Shown: piece after piece, positions 9,675 through 19,034 of the stretch
How the letters are laid out: each line of letters starts with the position of its first letter
Numbering within the stretch: position 1 is the first letter of the stretch
Origin: JAPOXR01 sp965221815
Lineage (GTDB): Bacteria > Pseudomonadota > Alphaproteobacteria > Rhodobacterales > Rhodobacteraceae
NCBI GenBank assembly: GCA_965221815.1
Contig: OZ244915.1
Location: forward strand, 2,480,001-2,544,000
Direction of reading: 5' to 3'
Length of the DNA stretch: 64,000 nt
Made by a program: the position numbers and the translations under genes
Notes under the pieces: model-generated
What the model was told of the DNA's origin: nothing
The model's input: only the letters and a program-made list of their open reading frames with translations
Databases searched by the model: none

Positions 9675-10664
9675 ATGGGGATATGCCCCAAATTAGGTGA
9701 CAGCAGCATTAGGAGTCAAAGCATTTCTGATATTCATCCGGCGGTGGCCTATTTGCCTCACGGGCATCGAATGTTGTTTGGTGGACGTCGTATTAAACTC
9801 AATTCGCTCTCGTTCCCATTGGGCCGTCCACAACGTCTTGGTGGCGACACTATGACGTTGCATGACCTAAAGAGCAGTGATCATCTTATTGTTCACCCCC
9901 GAAAGTTGATTGTCCGTCGCCGTGGAGTCAATATTTCGCACCGTTTCATTCGCACTATCACCGGTATTCGTGCTCAAATTTCCCTCTTAGCTGCTTGCGA
10001 GCCTCTGATCTTGCACGCACACTATATTCAAAGTTTGTTTGAATCCCATAAGCGCTTTTATCGTATACTCACACGAAACGAAGACCTTATCAATTCGATC
10101 CCTAACGGCGTATTCTTCCCATTCGGTTCTTCTTGGATCTCAAAATTGGATGAGCTTGAGATCATGAAAACTCGCCCCTGCTCGCTTATTGCGTCCAGCA
10201 AAAATTCTCTACCAGGACACCGCTTGCGCCATCGAATAATCAGGTGGGCCAAGGATACTGGCATTGAAATCGACGCGCTTGGCCAAGGCTATCAGCCATT
10301 CCAACCTCGAGCAGCTGGCCTAGCTCCTTATCGTTTTTCCGTTGTGATCGAGAATACGCAGGAAAAACATTACTTTACTGAAAAAATTGTTGATGCTATT
10401 TTATGTAAGACTATTCCAATTTATTGGGGCTGTCCGAATATCAGTGACTTTTTTGACGTTTCTGGAATGATTATTTGCAAAAGCGAAGCTGATCTTTGTC
10501 ATGAATTGACAAAGATCAGTAATGAGAAATACCTTAAGTTGCTACCGAAACTTTGTAATGCATGGTCTCAGGCAGCACACTGGGCCGACTTAGAGGGCCG
10601 TGCTGCACGTGCAGTTTTGGATGGGTTATACCCGAAACTGGGTGATGCCCAGTTTCGGGTATAA
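9675..10664 (+). CDS. GT10 family (alpha-1,3/4-fucosyltransferase-like) glycosyltransferase
   Basis: The C-terminal half has the GT10 signature: SVVIENTQEKHYFTEKIVDA followed by TIPIYWGCPNISDFF, the GDP-fucose-binding region of bacterial and animal alpha-1,3-fucosyltransferases. The N-terminal half is the acceptor domain (AYLPHGHRMLFGG). Length of 329 residues fits the family. Start at 9675 lacks a clear ribosome site; an internal start such as ATG 9771 or 9852 is possible. With the GT11 gene upstream it could build a doubly fucosylated glycan. The stop codon lies inside a long hairpin. Confidence 0.85.
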   Translation: MGICPKLGDSSIRSQSISDIHPAVAYLPHGHRMLFGGRRIKLNSLSFPLGRPQRLGGDTMTLHDLKSSDHLIVHPRKLIVRRRGVNISHRFIRTITGIRAQISLLAACEPLILHAHYIQSLFESHKRFYRILTRNEDLINSIPNGVFFPFGSSWISKLDELEIMKTRPCSLIASSKNSLPGHRLRHRIIRWAKDTGIEIDALGQGYQPFQPRAAGLAPYRFSVVIENTQEKHYFTEKIVDAILCKTIPIYWGCPNISDFFDVSGMIICKSEADLCHELTKISNEKYLKLLPKLCNAWSQAAHWADLEGRAARAVLDGLYPKLGDAQFRV

Positions 10665-10668
10665 CCCA
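10622..10668. terminator. 21-bp perfect hairpin at the convergent gene ends
   Basis: GGGTTATACCCGAAACTGGG pairs perfectly with its complement across a TGATG loop; T10622 and A10668 extend the stem. It covers the stop codon of the GT10 gene and faces the end of the convergent gene at 10727. No U-run follows, so it may be an mRNA end-stabiliser or bidirectional terminator. Confidence 0.6.
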
Positions 10669-10726
10669 CTTGATTAGGTGCTGGATCTAAAATCTCGCTT
10701 TGTTGGACCCAACATATTCACAAATC

Positions 10727-11560
10727 CTAACCGTAGCGTTTGATTGCCCAAGACCAAAGACTGCCCGGTTCGGGCTTAAAATTGTCGTTGAATTTGTAGT
10801 GGATATGGAGACCAAAATGGCTTGGGTTAGAAAGGAAAAACTTCCAAGGTACTTCACGATAGACTTGTAATGTTTGTTTGCCAGTCCAGTGATAGAAACT
10901 CGCTTTTGGCATTGCGTGAGAGTCCAACTTATGACGCTTTGAAAGTCTCGTTAACGCATCGTTAGCAAAAATCGTTAATCCGAGATCCAAAGGGGAATAA
11001 TCCTGTCCAATCAGACGGTAAATCGCGGGGCGGAGTACACCGCGGCGCCAACCCAGCCAGTTGGGTTTAAGAACAGTTTGATTTAACAAATTCAAATACT
11101 CATCAATAATTGGGCTTGATGATGGAAGGTGCAAAACGGAGAAACCCATTCTTCTAAGGGACTCTCGTGCAAATACGTAGCTATTACGAACATATTCAAA
11201 TTTGCGAAACATCAGAATGTCGGCATCGAGCCAGAGGGTTCTAGCTTGCCTTTGCTGCAAAATCCGGAAAAAATCACTAAATTGTGTAATTGGTACCTGG
11301 CCCCGTGAATGTTTCTTGGCAACAAAATGAAGACGGTTAATCAATTCTGGATCAAGCACGCTACGACCGTCTTCAACCAAAATGCCAGATGGCACGTTTG
11401 GAATTTCTCCGAACGTATACAATCGAACTGTCATTCCCACATCAATCATTGATGAGAGACAAATTCGGTTAACTAATCGCAGTGGCCCATCAAACCACAT
11501 TGTGCTTACATTTGTTGACTTGAGCACCTGATTTTCTGTCACTAACTGCGAAATTGTCAT
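10727..11560 (-). CDS. DXD glycosyltransferase (GT32/Gb3-synthase-like)
   Basis: The 277-residue protein has a nucleotide-sugar DXD motif at residues 112-114 (LWLDADILMF). Its start, MWFDGPLRLVNRICLSS, resembles the opening of bacterial GT32-type transferases, where the first strand is followed by a polar loop. The family transfers hexoses or hexosamines to surface polysaccharides. It lies on the minus strand, convergent with the GT10 gene and 47 bases downstream of a GT25 gene, with which it likely forms an operon. Exact donor and acceptor cannot be read from sequence. Confidence 0.75.
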   Translation of the reverse strand: MTISQLVTENQVLKSTNVSTMWFDGPLRLVNRICLSSMIDVGMTVRLYTFGEIPNVPSGILVEDGRSVLDPELINRLHFVAKKHSRGQVPITQFSDFFRILQQRQARTLWLDADILMFRKFEYVRNSYVFARESLRRMGFSVLHLPSSSPIIDEYLNLLNQTVLKPNWLGWRRGVLRPAIYRLIGQDYSPLDLGLTIFANDALTRLSKRHKLDSHAMPKASFYHWTGKQTLQVYREVPWKFFLSNPSHFGLHIHYKFNDNFKPEPGSLWSWAIKRYG

Positions 11561-11607
11561 AAGACAGCCTCCGAGGTTCCATTTTAAATTAATCAGGTAA
11601 ATGTCGC

Positions 11608-12414
11608 TTACTTCAATGAACAGCGGAGAGGCAATGACTCGCGTTGTCGCGGTGAAGGCAACCGCTGATGGGACAGCTTGAGTGGTGCGCGGACAAAAGA
11701 TTTGACAATTTTGCGAAAGGGAGGAAGATAAACACCAAAAACCCTTCGTTTTTCCTTGTTAGAATTTCTACCATGACGGCTTAGCAGAGAACACTCAACA
11801 TCCATATTGTGCCAAATTAGTGATGGGTGAACCACACGCGATTTTTGTTTTGCAATTAGAACTTCTACGCAATCTGGCCAGTCTGCAACGTTGGAGATTG
11901 GAACAGCACACTGAACAAAATGTTGAGCACCTTCGTATGAAATGACATATCCAACAGCACCTGGGCAAGGAAAATGCTGAGGGCAAAGGTACGAAACGTA
12001 GCTACCAAAAAGTTCTATTTTTCCCTTTCGCTGAACACGAATCCTGCTGTCCGCACAAAAGATTTGTGTCAAATCTGTGCCGCGGTAGTATTCTCCTTTG
12101 AGAAAGTCATACAGCTGAGGGTATGGGATCGCATCATCTTCAAGAACCAGGGCAAATGGGATTTTTTCAGCAACTATTTTGCGATATATTTTGATGTGTG
12201 ACAAAGCACATGCAAATTCTGCGTCAGACAAGAGATGACCGGCTTCTTTTGCGGCTATTCGATCAATCTCATGCTCGCTTGCAATATCAAGACCGTTTCG
12301 TCCATCTATGGCGTCGACAAACTCGAACCCAATTTCAAGTTCATAGAGAGAAGTTGAAATTCTATCGCGACGATCAGTACAGTCTGGAAGGGAAATCACG
12401 AAACAAGGTATCAT
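11608..12414 (-). CDS. GT25 family LPS glycosyltransferase
   Basis: Family GT25 adds galactose or glucose to lipooligosaccharide. The 268-residue protein opens with the GT25 block FVISLPDCTDRRDRI and carries LVLEDDAIP with acidic residues at 92-94. HxxxW-like and PSLIWHN regions follow late in the protein. A basic tail (about residues 225-268) could bind the membrane face. It is probably first in a two-gene operon with the transferase at 10727-11560. About 220 bases upstream (12415-12640) contain no gene. Confidence 0.85.
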   Translation of the reverse strand: MIPCFVISLPDCTDRRDRISTSLYELEIGFEFVDAIDGRNGLDIASEHEIDRIAAKEAGHLLSDAEFACALSHIKIYRKIVAEKIPFALVLEDDAIPYPQLYDFLKGEYYRGTDLTQIFCADSRIRVQRKGKIELFGSYVSYLCPQHFPCPGAVGYVISYEGAQHFVQCAVPISNVADWPDCVEVLIAKQKSRVVHPSLIWHNMDVECSLLSRHGRNSNKEKRRVFGVYLPPFRKIVKSFVRAPLKLSHQRLPSPRQRESLPLRCSLK

Positions 12415-12639
12415 TAAAAAAATAGCTATAATTTCCTGTGGTAGATTGAATGGTTACACAATTTAGCCCGGTACATTTTTCTCTGAAGCGCTGCTGGAAT
12501 AAACAATCCATGAAATGTCTTTTTGTTGATGTCTCTGTTTGATTCATAAAGCTGCATTGCTGGGTATGTCGTTTAGGCAGCTTCCTTGATCGGGTCAAGT
12601 TGTTGTACCTACTCACAACATTTGAGACGCGAGCCCCTT

Positions 12640-13276
12640 ATGGGTTTGCAGCGATTCGCAGGGATTCGCGATCTTCGTTTGGCGTCTGATCAACACGTGC
12701 GCCATGGGGTCTCCATCCGTTGTTCAGGTCGAGATGTGTGTCGATCAGGGGGTTGAGTTCGGTGATCTGGGTGGCGGTGTCCTACACAGTGTCAAATTCA
12801 TGTCTCCCTGTCGCTGGCATCCTGTCGACAGCTCCGTTCATTTTCGTCCCTTTGGGTGGCCGCACGGCCCGTGTGATGCCTGTGGTCTGGCAGGCGACCT
12901 CCATACGGCCCTGAACGCGGAGCCCCCGTCGATCGGGATGGCGGTGATGGGACAGGGCGCGTTGGCGACCCGTGTGTCGAGACAGCGTGCGGCGTTGATG
13001 GCGGTGGCGTTGGTGGCAGCCCTGGCGGCTTCCCATTGTGAATGACAGTCAATGGCGGTGACATGTTGGACTGTCCGGCCGGGGCAGAGAGCCGGCGGTG
13101 AGCGTGTCGACCTGTACCGCATCGCCGGGTGCCCGGGCTTTCAGGGCCTCGGAGATGCACACCGCATCCGGTCTCTGGGTCCGCCGTTGTGTCGGGCTGT
13201 CAGGGGTGACAGCATGGACCGCGGCCCCCAGCCGGACAGTCCTGGCGCAGTGCCATGATCCGCTACCGGATTGCAT
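12640..13276 (-). pseudogene. IS481-like integrase-core transposase remnant
   Basis: Shifting frames on the minus strand recover an rve-type core: GDAVQVDTLT (first Asp), TAIDCHSQWEAA, AIPIDGGSAFRA (second Asp), RPPKGTKMNGAVDR (Glu region altered to Asp) and an end in ELNPLIDTHLDLNNGWRPHGA. At least two frameshifts break it. The N-terminal DNA-binding half is missing. No intact transposase remains. Confidence 0.7.
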
Positions 13277-13307
13277 CGCGGGCTGCCCCGACAGCTATCC
13301 ATGTCTC

Positions 13308-13829
13308 AGACTTGACTCGGTTTCTGTTGTTTCAGGCTTGGATGGCGAAGACGCTGTTGGTGAGGATTCGGATGCCTTGCCAGAGTTTTTCGGTTCCGAG
13401 GAGGGGTTGGCGTTTTGAGGGGTGGAATCCGGCGCGGCCGACGGTGAGTGCCACAAACAGGGCGCTGGTCATCGTTGGGGGTGCCCGTAGGATTTTGACG
13501 CCGCGGGCGGCGGCGAGGACACACACGATGTCGATCTCATCCGCGCTGACAGATTGGTGGGCGGGCGCGTGGGGTTGGGTGCGGGCCAGAGAGGTGAGAT
13601 CCCAGACCCGGAACGCGGTGATGACGTCGAAGGCGAGGCATTTGCGGAAACCGTCGGCGGCCTCGAGATGGCGATCCTCGATGCGCGTTCCTTGTTTCAG
13701 GGCCTGACAGAAACATTCAATCCGCCACCTGATCGTTCCCTGTCCTTTACCTCTCCATAGGAGCCTTGTCAGCCCTGAAGGTCACACACTGCTGGTCACC
13801 CAAGAGAGACGTTTGTGAGTCAATTTGAG
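13308..13829 (-). pseudogene. IS4 (Tn5-like) remnant, internally deleted
   Basis: The C-terminal end of a transposase related to the one at 2074-5357 is visible on the minus strand (GFHPSKRQPLLGTEKLWQGI; compare GFIPAKRQPMPGTRKLWQGY). Upstream on the same strand the pieces RIEDRHLEAAD and CLAFDVITAF appear in shifted frames. Both outer ends carry TTGACTC-type repeats: 13308 onward (CAGACTTGACTCGGTTTCTG) and, inverted, about 13810-13829. The N-terminal and catalytic-Asp parts are gone. Confidence 0.65.
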
Positions 13830-13855
13830 CATAGGGAGATGCCAGGGGGTCATGT

Positions 13856-14842
13856 TTATCGTGGGTTGAATTCTCCTTTATCAATCCACCGCCAAGCATC
13901 CTTGATCATGGTCAAGATATCCGACCGGACCGGAGACCAGCCAAGTTGACGACTGGCCTTCATACAGTCACTCACGATCCGTACAACATCACCCGATCGA
14001 CGTGGCGATTCACAAACAATAAAGTCATTTTGGATCAGTTTACGGCAGCAATCGACGACTTCGCGCACTGAAATTCCTTTTCCCGTCCCAAGATTAAACA
14101 GATCGCCCACAGAACAGTTCTGCAGCAATTGCAACCCTCTGACATGCGCATCAGCGATATCCATCACATGCACATAATCGCGAATGCATGTGCCATCGGG
14201 CGTCGGGTAATCGGTACCAAAGATCTCAAATTGTGTGGCTTTGCCGACAGCACATTCAAGAACGGCCGGGATAAGATGTAGATCCTCTCCTCTAGACTCG
14301 CCAATTTCGCCCTCGGGATCCGCTCCAGCAACATTGAAGTACCTGAAAATCGTTGAACCAATCCCTTGGGAACGTGCAAATCCTGTGAGCACCTCTTCGG
14401 CTTCCAGCTTGGTGACAGCATAGGGGCTTTCAGGACTCAAAGGTGATGCCTCAGTCACCAGCCCCGTTTCCGCATTTCCGTAGACTGCGCATGTCGAAGA
14501 AAACACAATCCTTCGGCAATTGTGGGCGATCATACAATCGACAACATTTCGTGTGCCGATCACATTGCAGTCGCGGTAGGCTTTGGGTCGTGCTACCGAT
14601 TCCTTGACGCTCGCCAGAGCCGCCATGTGAATGACGGCGACTGGATTCCATTCTGTGAAGATGGCATCCAGCGCAGCGTGATCCATGATGTCCGCTTGCG
14701 CAAAGGGACCAAACCGAACGGCTTCTTTGTTGCCGGTGATCAGATTGTCAACAGTGATGGGAAGAAAACCACTCCCTCTCAAGACCTTGCAGATATGTGA
14801 TCCGACATAACCCGCGCCACCTGTGACAAGAACCCGATCCAA
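13856..14842 (-). CDS. galE: UDP-glucose 4-epimerase
   Basis: GalE interconverts UDP-glucose and UDP-galactose using bound NAD, in the cytoplasm. The 328-residue protein has the Rossmann motif GGAGYVGSH at 8-16, the catalytic Ser/Thr region FSSTCAVYG (114-122) and Y141-xxx-K145 in SPYAVTK, all as expected. IRDYVHVMDIADAH near the C-terminus is also typical. It follows dapB by 10 bases on the same strand, so the two are likely co-transcribed. It can supply UDP-galactose for the nearby glycosyltransferases, though the linkage to them is not close enough to prove this. Confidence 0.95.
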   Translation of the reverse strand: MDRVLVTGGAGYVGSHICKVLRGSGFLPITVDNLITGNKEAVRFGPFAQADIMDHAALDAIFTEWNPVAVIHMAALASVKESVARPKAYRDCNVIGTRNVVDCMIAHNCRRIVFSSTCAVYGNAETGLVTEASPLSPESPYAVTKLEAEEVLTGFARSQGIGSTIFRYFNVAGADPEGEIGESRGEDLHLIPAVLECAVGKATQFEIFGTDYPTPDGTCIRDYVHVMDIADAHVRGLQLLQNCSVGDLFNLGTGKGISVREVVDCCRKLIQNDFIVCESPRRSGDVVRIVSDCMKASRQLGWSPVRSDILTMIKDAWRWIDKGEFNPR

Positions 14843-14851
14843 TGTCCTGCC

Positions 14852-15685
14852 CTACCTGCCCAATCCCAGCACATCATGCATGTCGTACGCACCCGGTTTT
14901 TGTGTCATTCCCCAGAGAGCGGCATTGACTGCACCATGAGCATAGATGTTCCGATCCGTTGCAACATGGCGCAGGAACAGCCTCTCCCCCGGCCCCGCGA
15001 AAATCACATCATGTTCGCCAACAACGTCACCACCTCTCACCGCCGCATATCCAATGGCTCCCGCCTCTCTTGGCCCGGTGATTCCATCACGGCCCCGAAC
15101 AAAAGCCCTCTCGGCGTCCATGAGGTCTCGCCCCTTGGCAGCCGCCACTCCGAGCATCAGGGCTGTCCCCGAAGGAGCATCCACCTTGTGACGATGATGG
15201 TGCTCCACAATCTCAATGTCAAACTCAGGCCCCAGCGCACGGGCCACTGTTTCTGTCAGTTTCACCAACAGATTGACCCCAAGACTCATGTTGCCCGCGC
15301 GAATCACAACGGTGGATCGAGAGGCTGTGCTGACCTGTTGGAGATCTTCCTCCGTCAGCCCCGTTGTGCCAATCACATGGACCTTCCCACATGAAGCGGC
15401 AAATTCTGCATGCCGAACACTCGAAGCTGGCGTGGAGAAGTCAATTATTGCATCAGAGTCGGCAAAGGCCGTCTCAGGATCGTCGTGGATGACAGTGTCC
15501 ATTTCCAATTGTGGGAACAATTCGGCCAATGTCTTGCCGATCCAGGGGTGACCAGGATGCTCGGTCACGCCACCTAACCGTGCGTCACCATGTGCGCAAA
15601 CGGCCTGCATCAGCATCTGCCCCATACGACCGGCAGCGCCAACTACGCCCAGTGCAGGTGGTTTCCGTTGATTCTCATATGCCAT
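14852..15685 (-). CDS. dapB: 4-hydroxy-tetrahydrodipicolinate reductase
   Basis: DapB reduces 4-hydroxy-tetrahydrodipicolinate with NAD(P)H in the diaminopimelate/lysine pathway. The N-terminal GVVGAAGRMGQ loop binds the cofactor, and EHHHRHKVDAPSGTA holds the catalytic His and Lys. The C-terminal FLRHVATDRNIYAHGAV region is conserved. The length of about 277 residues is usual. I chose ATG 15685; GTG 15703 in the same frame would add six residues, and neither has a strong ribosome site. galE follows 10 bases downstream. Confidence 0.95.
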   Translation of the reverse strand: MAYENQRKPPALGVVGAAGRMGQMLMQAVCAHGDARLGGVTEHPGHPWIGKTLAELFPQLEMDTVIHDDPETAFADSDAIIDFSTPASSVRHAEFAASCGKVHVIGTTGLTEEDLQQVSTASRSTVVIRAGNMSLGVNLLVKLTETVARALGPEFDIEIVEHHHRHKVDAPSGTALMLGVAAAKGRDLMDAERAFVRGRDGITGPREAGAIGYAAVRGGDVVGEHDVIFAGPGERLFLRHVATDRNIYAHGAVNAALWGMTQKPGAYDMHDVLGLGR

Positions 15686-15703
15686 TCTATCATTCAATCT
15701 CAC

Positions 15704-16135
15704 AAAACCCGCTGTTCACTGCGTCGGTACCGAACCCGATTTGACTGCGACAACAAGACCTGATCCCGTTTTGGGTCCTGATGCCGGGACGCGGCAGAGA
15801 ACAGGTGACCCAACAGCGTCTGGAATCCGCATCTCATCTCTGCTGCATCGTCCGTAGTGATTCAAGGGGTCGGCCTTGCCGCCTGAATGCGTATCAGCAT
15901 TTGCACAGAATGCAAAACCTCGCCTCTGATATGTCCTTGCCGGTGACCCATTGGCTGAGGAGCGCCCCGCCTTCACGTCCTGTCCCCCGGAATCATTGAG
16001 TTATTGTCCTTTCTGCGCATTGAATGGCCAGCTTCAGAATTTAGGGTAGACTCGAATCTGGGTGACAGCAGGAGACAAGGCGGCATATCAAGACAGCAAC
16101 CCGAAGTCGTCAACTCCTCAGAAAGGAGAGAGGAT
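15704..16135. other. Intergenic stretch, nothing recognised
   Basis: No protein-like frame, RNA gene or clear repeat is visible. It presumably contains the dapB promoter. Confidence 0.5.
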
Positions 16136-16273
16136 ATGTCAATGAACTGGAGATTCAGTTATTTTGCCGGAAAATCCAGCGGAATCCTCTCAAGAGATGT
16201 TCTGACAGAGGTTTTGTGCCCAAGTGAAGTTCAGACCAAAAGAAGGGCAGCAGGGTCAAGGCAATCTACGTAA
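16136..16273 (+). CDS. Possible 45-residue protein with a strong ribosome site
   Basis: ATG 16136 follows GAAAGGAGAGAGG at near-ideal spacing, one of the best ribosome sites in the window. The product would start MSMNWRFSYFAGKSSG and end in a basic tail. I recognise no homology. Downstream bases to 16422 hold no other gene. It could be a relic of a longer gene or a real small protein. Confidence 0.35.
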   Translation: MSMNWRFSYFAGKSSGILSRDVLTEVLCPSEVQTKRRAAGSRQST

Positions 16274-16422
16274 TCGACCAAGCTGCTGGGGGTGGCCCTT
16301 TCGATCTGAATGACGGCATGGGTCCGAGTTTCAATTTCTTGCATCTTTACACGGCGCTTTCTGCAGCCAATATATGGAATTTCTTGGATCGGGTGCTGCA
16401 TGGACGCGTTATGACCCAGAGT

Positions 16423-17637
16423 CTATTTGGAAGCCTTTTTATGCAACCGAACAATGAACCGTTCATCCAATTCGACAAGATCGGGTTCAGTGTCATTATG
16501 CTCTTTCATGCCTTTGACGATTTTCCGGGGAATTCCCATTCCCATATTTTCCAAGTACCGATAGTCGCGCATCACATCCTTTAACAGTTGGTTGCGGGCA
16601 GCCCGCGTACCGGATCGCATGCGCTCCGGCGTAATGCCGTTGGGCGGCCGACCGGGCGAAATAATTTCCAGCCGGTCGGAATACACCGCCAATTCGACAT
16701 CCGTGCTTGTGAACAGGTAGTCGCGATGTATGAGGGCATTTAAGATTCCTTCACGAAGCGCATCACTGGGATAAGCCGGCCGCTCCACTCGTCGTCCACC
16801 CAACGCCTCAACGCATACAGGCGTATTGCGTTGCACAAAACCCAGAGCCTGTTCGACGATCCCGTTTTCGACGATGTCGCCGTTCTCATCCAGCAATGGC
16901 ACCATCGGGCCTCGAAGAGCCGCACGTTCCCGGGCATCGTAGTCCTGTTCTGTTCCGGGATAAGCAACAGCATCTATCCCAGCATGTGGCAGGAACCGAT
17001 TCGGTGTCTTGCCGAACAGCAACAGACCACCAACCGACACACCGTCCTCCGTGATAATCTCAGTGTTGAAGAGAAGTGATTGCCACGATTCTTCGTCTTC
17101 GTTGGCCGGAATATCTTGCTGGCGGATGTCATGGAAATAGTTGCGTAACCGCCGCCGATCCAGATCGGCGGACGTGGCACCCGACACGGGTCGCAATTCA
17201 GCGCGGACCGCCCCTCTCCTTTGGAACAAACGAGCAAGCTCCTCCTGACTTGCTTCCCTGCTCTGTGTGCCGACACGCATCAGGTATCGCTTGGTGCTGT
17301 GGTGCCAGAGCGCATGCACGTCGTAGCCCGGCGTGACGCGGACGATGGCGATGTCGTTGCCGTCCTTAACATCGCGAACTCTTTCAAAGAACGGAACAAT
17401 TTCTGGGCTGATCTTGTCGCAGCAAACATTCATGACCCATTCCTCGAGATTATCCCGCGTTAATCCCCTGACCGATCCATCATCTTCGACCCCAAGAAGC
17501 ACGATGCCACCCGCAAGATTCGAGAAGGCGACCAGTTCCTTCGCAAGATCCTGGGTGCTCAGATCATCCCTTTTAAATTCCACGCCAGAGTTTTCGCCGC
17601 TCACAAGGATGTCAAGCAATTCGTTGCGTGTCGTCAT
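16423..17637 (-). CDS. AlbA_2/Schlafen-type ATP-binding protein, module 1
   Basis: The 404-residue protein has an N-terminal AlbA_2 (Schlafen-like) domain with the ExK-type motif SGVEFKRDD at about 17-25 and GGIVLLGVEDDG. The C-terminal third has a RecG-like HATPase_c_4 pattern: LREGILNALIHRDY, then YSDRLEIISPG. Such proteins are annotated as putative DNA-binding or ATP-dependent regulators, and relatives occur in defence loci. It follows the PHP-SMC ATPase gene with a 3-base gap on the same strand, so they form one unit. It is intact although its partner gene is interrupted. A close paralogue is at 34613-35842. Confidence 0.85.
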   Translation of the reverse strand: MTTRNELLDILVSGENSGVEFKRDDLSTQDLAKELVAFSNLAGGIVLLGVEDDGSVRGLTRDNLEEWVMNVCCDKISPEIVPFFERVRDVKDGNDIAIVRVTPGYDVHALWHHSTKRYLMRVGTQSREASQEELARLFQRRGAVRAELRPVSGATSADLDRRRLRNYFHDIRQQDIPANEDEESWQSLLFNTEIITEDGVSVGGLLLFGKTPNRFLPHAGIDAVAYPGTEQDYDARERAALRGPMVPLLDENGDIVENGIVEQALGFVQRNTPVCVEALGGRRVERPAYPSDALREGILNALIHRDYLFTSTDVELAVYSDRLEIISPGRPPNGITPERMRSGTRAARNQLLKDVMRDYRYLENMGMGIPRKIVKGMKEHNDTEPDLVELDERFIVRLHKKASK

Positions 17638-19034
17638 GTCTCAGAACCCGTACTTGGAGCGGCGCATCTCAAAAGCTGCTTTGCCACCTTCGAGGATCTC
17701 CTCAACCAATTCACGTACAGGCTCGGAGTCGATGGAGGCCATATGGTCCTGAACGATTCGTTCCTGACTCTCCATTGCCACGCCTGTTGTAGCAAGACCC
17801 AAGATGAGTTCCGCATCACCGAGGACCGGGATATTGGCGTTGTGCGTCGAGAAGATAAATTGACGTCGTCGCTTTTCCTGCCGCATGATCGGAACCACAC
17901 CCTCCGTGATGAAACGGTTGTCAAGGTCATCCTCAGGCTGATCAACTATAAGAGGTGCATCGGATTCCAGCAGCAGAAGCAACAGGACGGCCGTTGCCAT
18001 TTGACCAGTCGAAAGTGCTTGAAGTGCCTGCCAATTTGCCGTTTCGCCGTTGGCAGCCGTGTTCAATTCGATCTCCGTAGTCGGCGGCAGGTCCAGTTCC
18101 TCAATACGCATGAACAGGTCCAGATCGGCTTGTGCAATCCGTTCAACCGCACCGGGCGGCAATTTGTAGTGGACTTTCAGCGAGTCCTTGCCCTCCCTGC
18201 AATGCTTGGCCAGTTCCCGCAGGGACAGTTGGCCATGCTCTCGAAGGCGATCCAAGGCAGGTGCAAGATGCCCTCCGACCTCTCGCAACAGCTTTTCAAG
18301 CGGGCCTCGGTCACCCGCCATCGTAACCTTGACCTGAATCCTGTCACGCAGTTTCTGGGATACCCGCTTGGCGGCGGTTTCAACTTGCCTATATTCTGAT
18401 GCCTTGACGTCATCCCACTCTGCGAGCAGGTTACGGCGCTGGGACTCAAGGACTTCTAGATCTCGCTTGAGGCGTTCCATTCGATCGTTTAAGGGCCGTA
18501 ATTCCTCAATTTGTTGACGCAGCCGAATGAATTCGGCACCATCAATCTTTGATTTCTGAAGTTCCCGCAGAAGCCTTTCATAGGTTTCCTCAATTGCGGT
18601 CTTTTGCTCGTTCCAGTGCGCCTTCACATCTGTGATCAAGTGATCGGCGTCGGCAAGATCCTTATCGAACTGTTCGCTGAGCATTTGCAGTTTTCCGCTG
18701 AGCGCCGTCAGTATGCCCTCGATTGCAGACAGAATTCTGGAATTCGGCAACCCTGCAAGGGCCCTGCTGGAAACAAACGCTGTATCGACAGGTAATCCTT
18801 CGGCGAGGTCATTGTGAATGGTGCGGTACTGGTCAATCCGTTCACCCAGAGTCAAGAACAGCCGCTCCTCGCGAATGAGCTGACTCCTTTCTTTCAGATG
18901 TTCTTCGAGCCCGGCCTGTTGAAATCGTATCTGTGTCTCTTCGAGCCCGGGCAACGCGGCAAGTCGCTCGTCAAGACGTACCATTTCACGGCGAATATCC
19001 ACAATACGACTCCGCGATCGTTCAAGTTCAAGAC

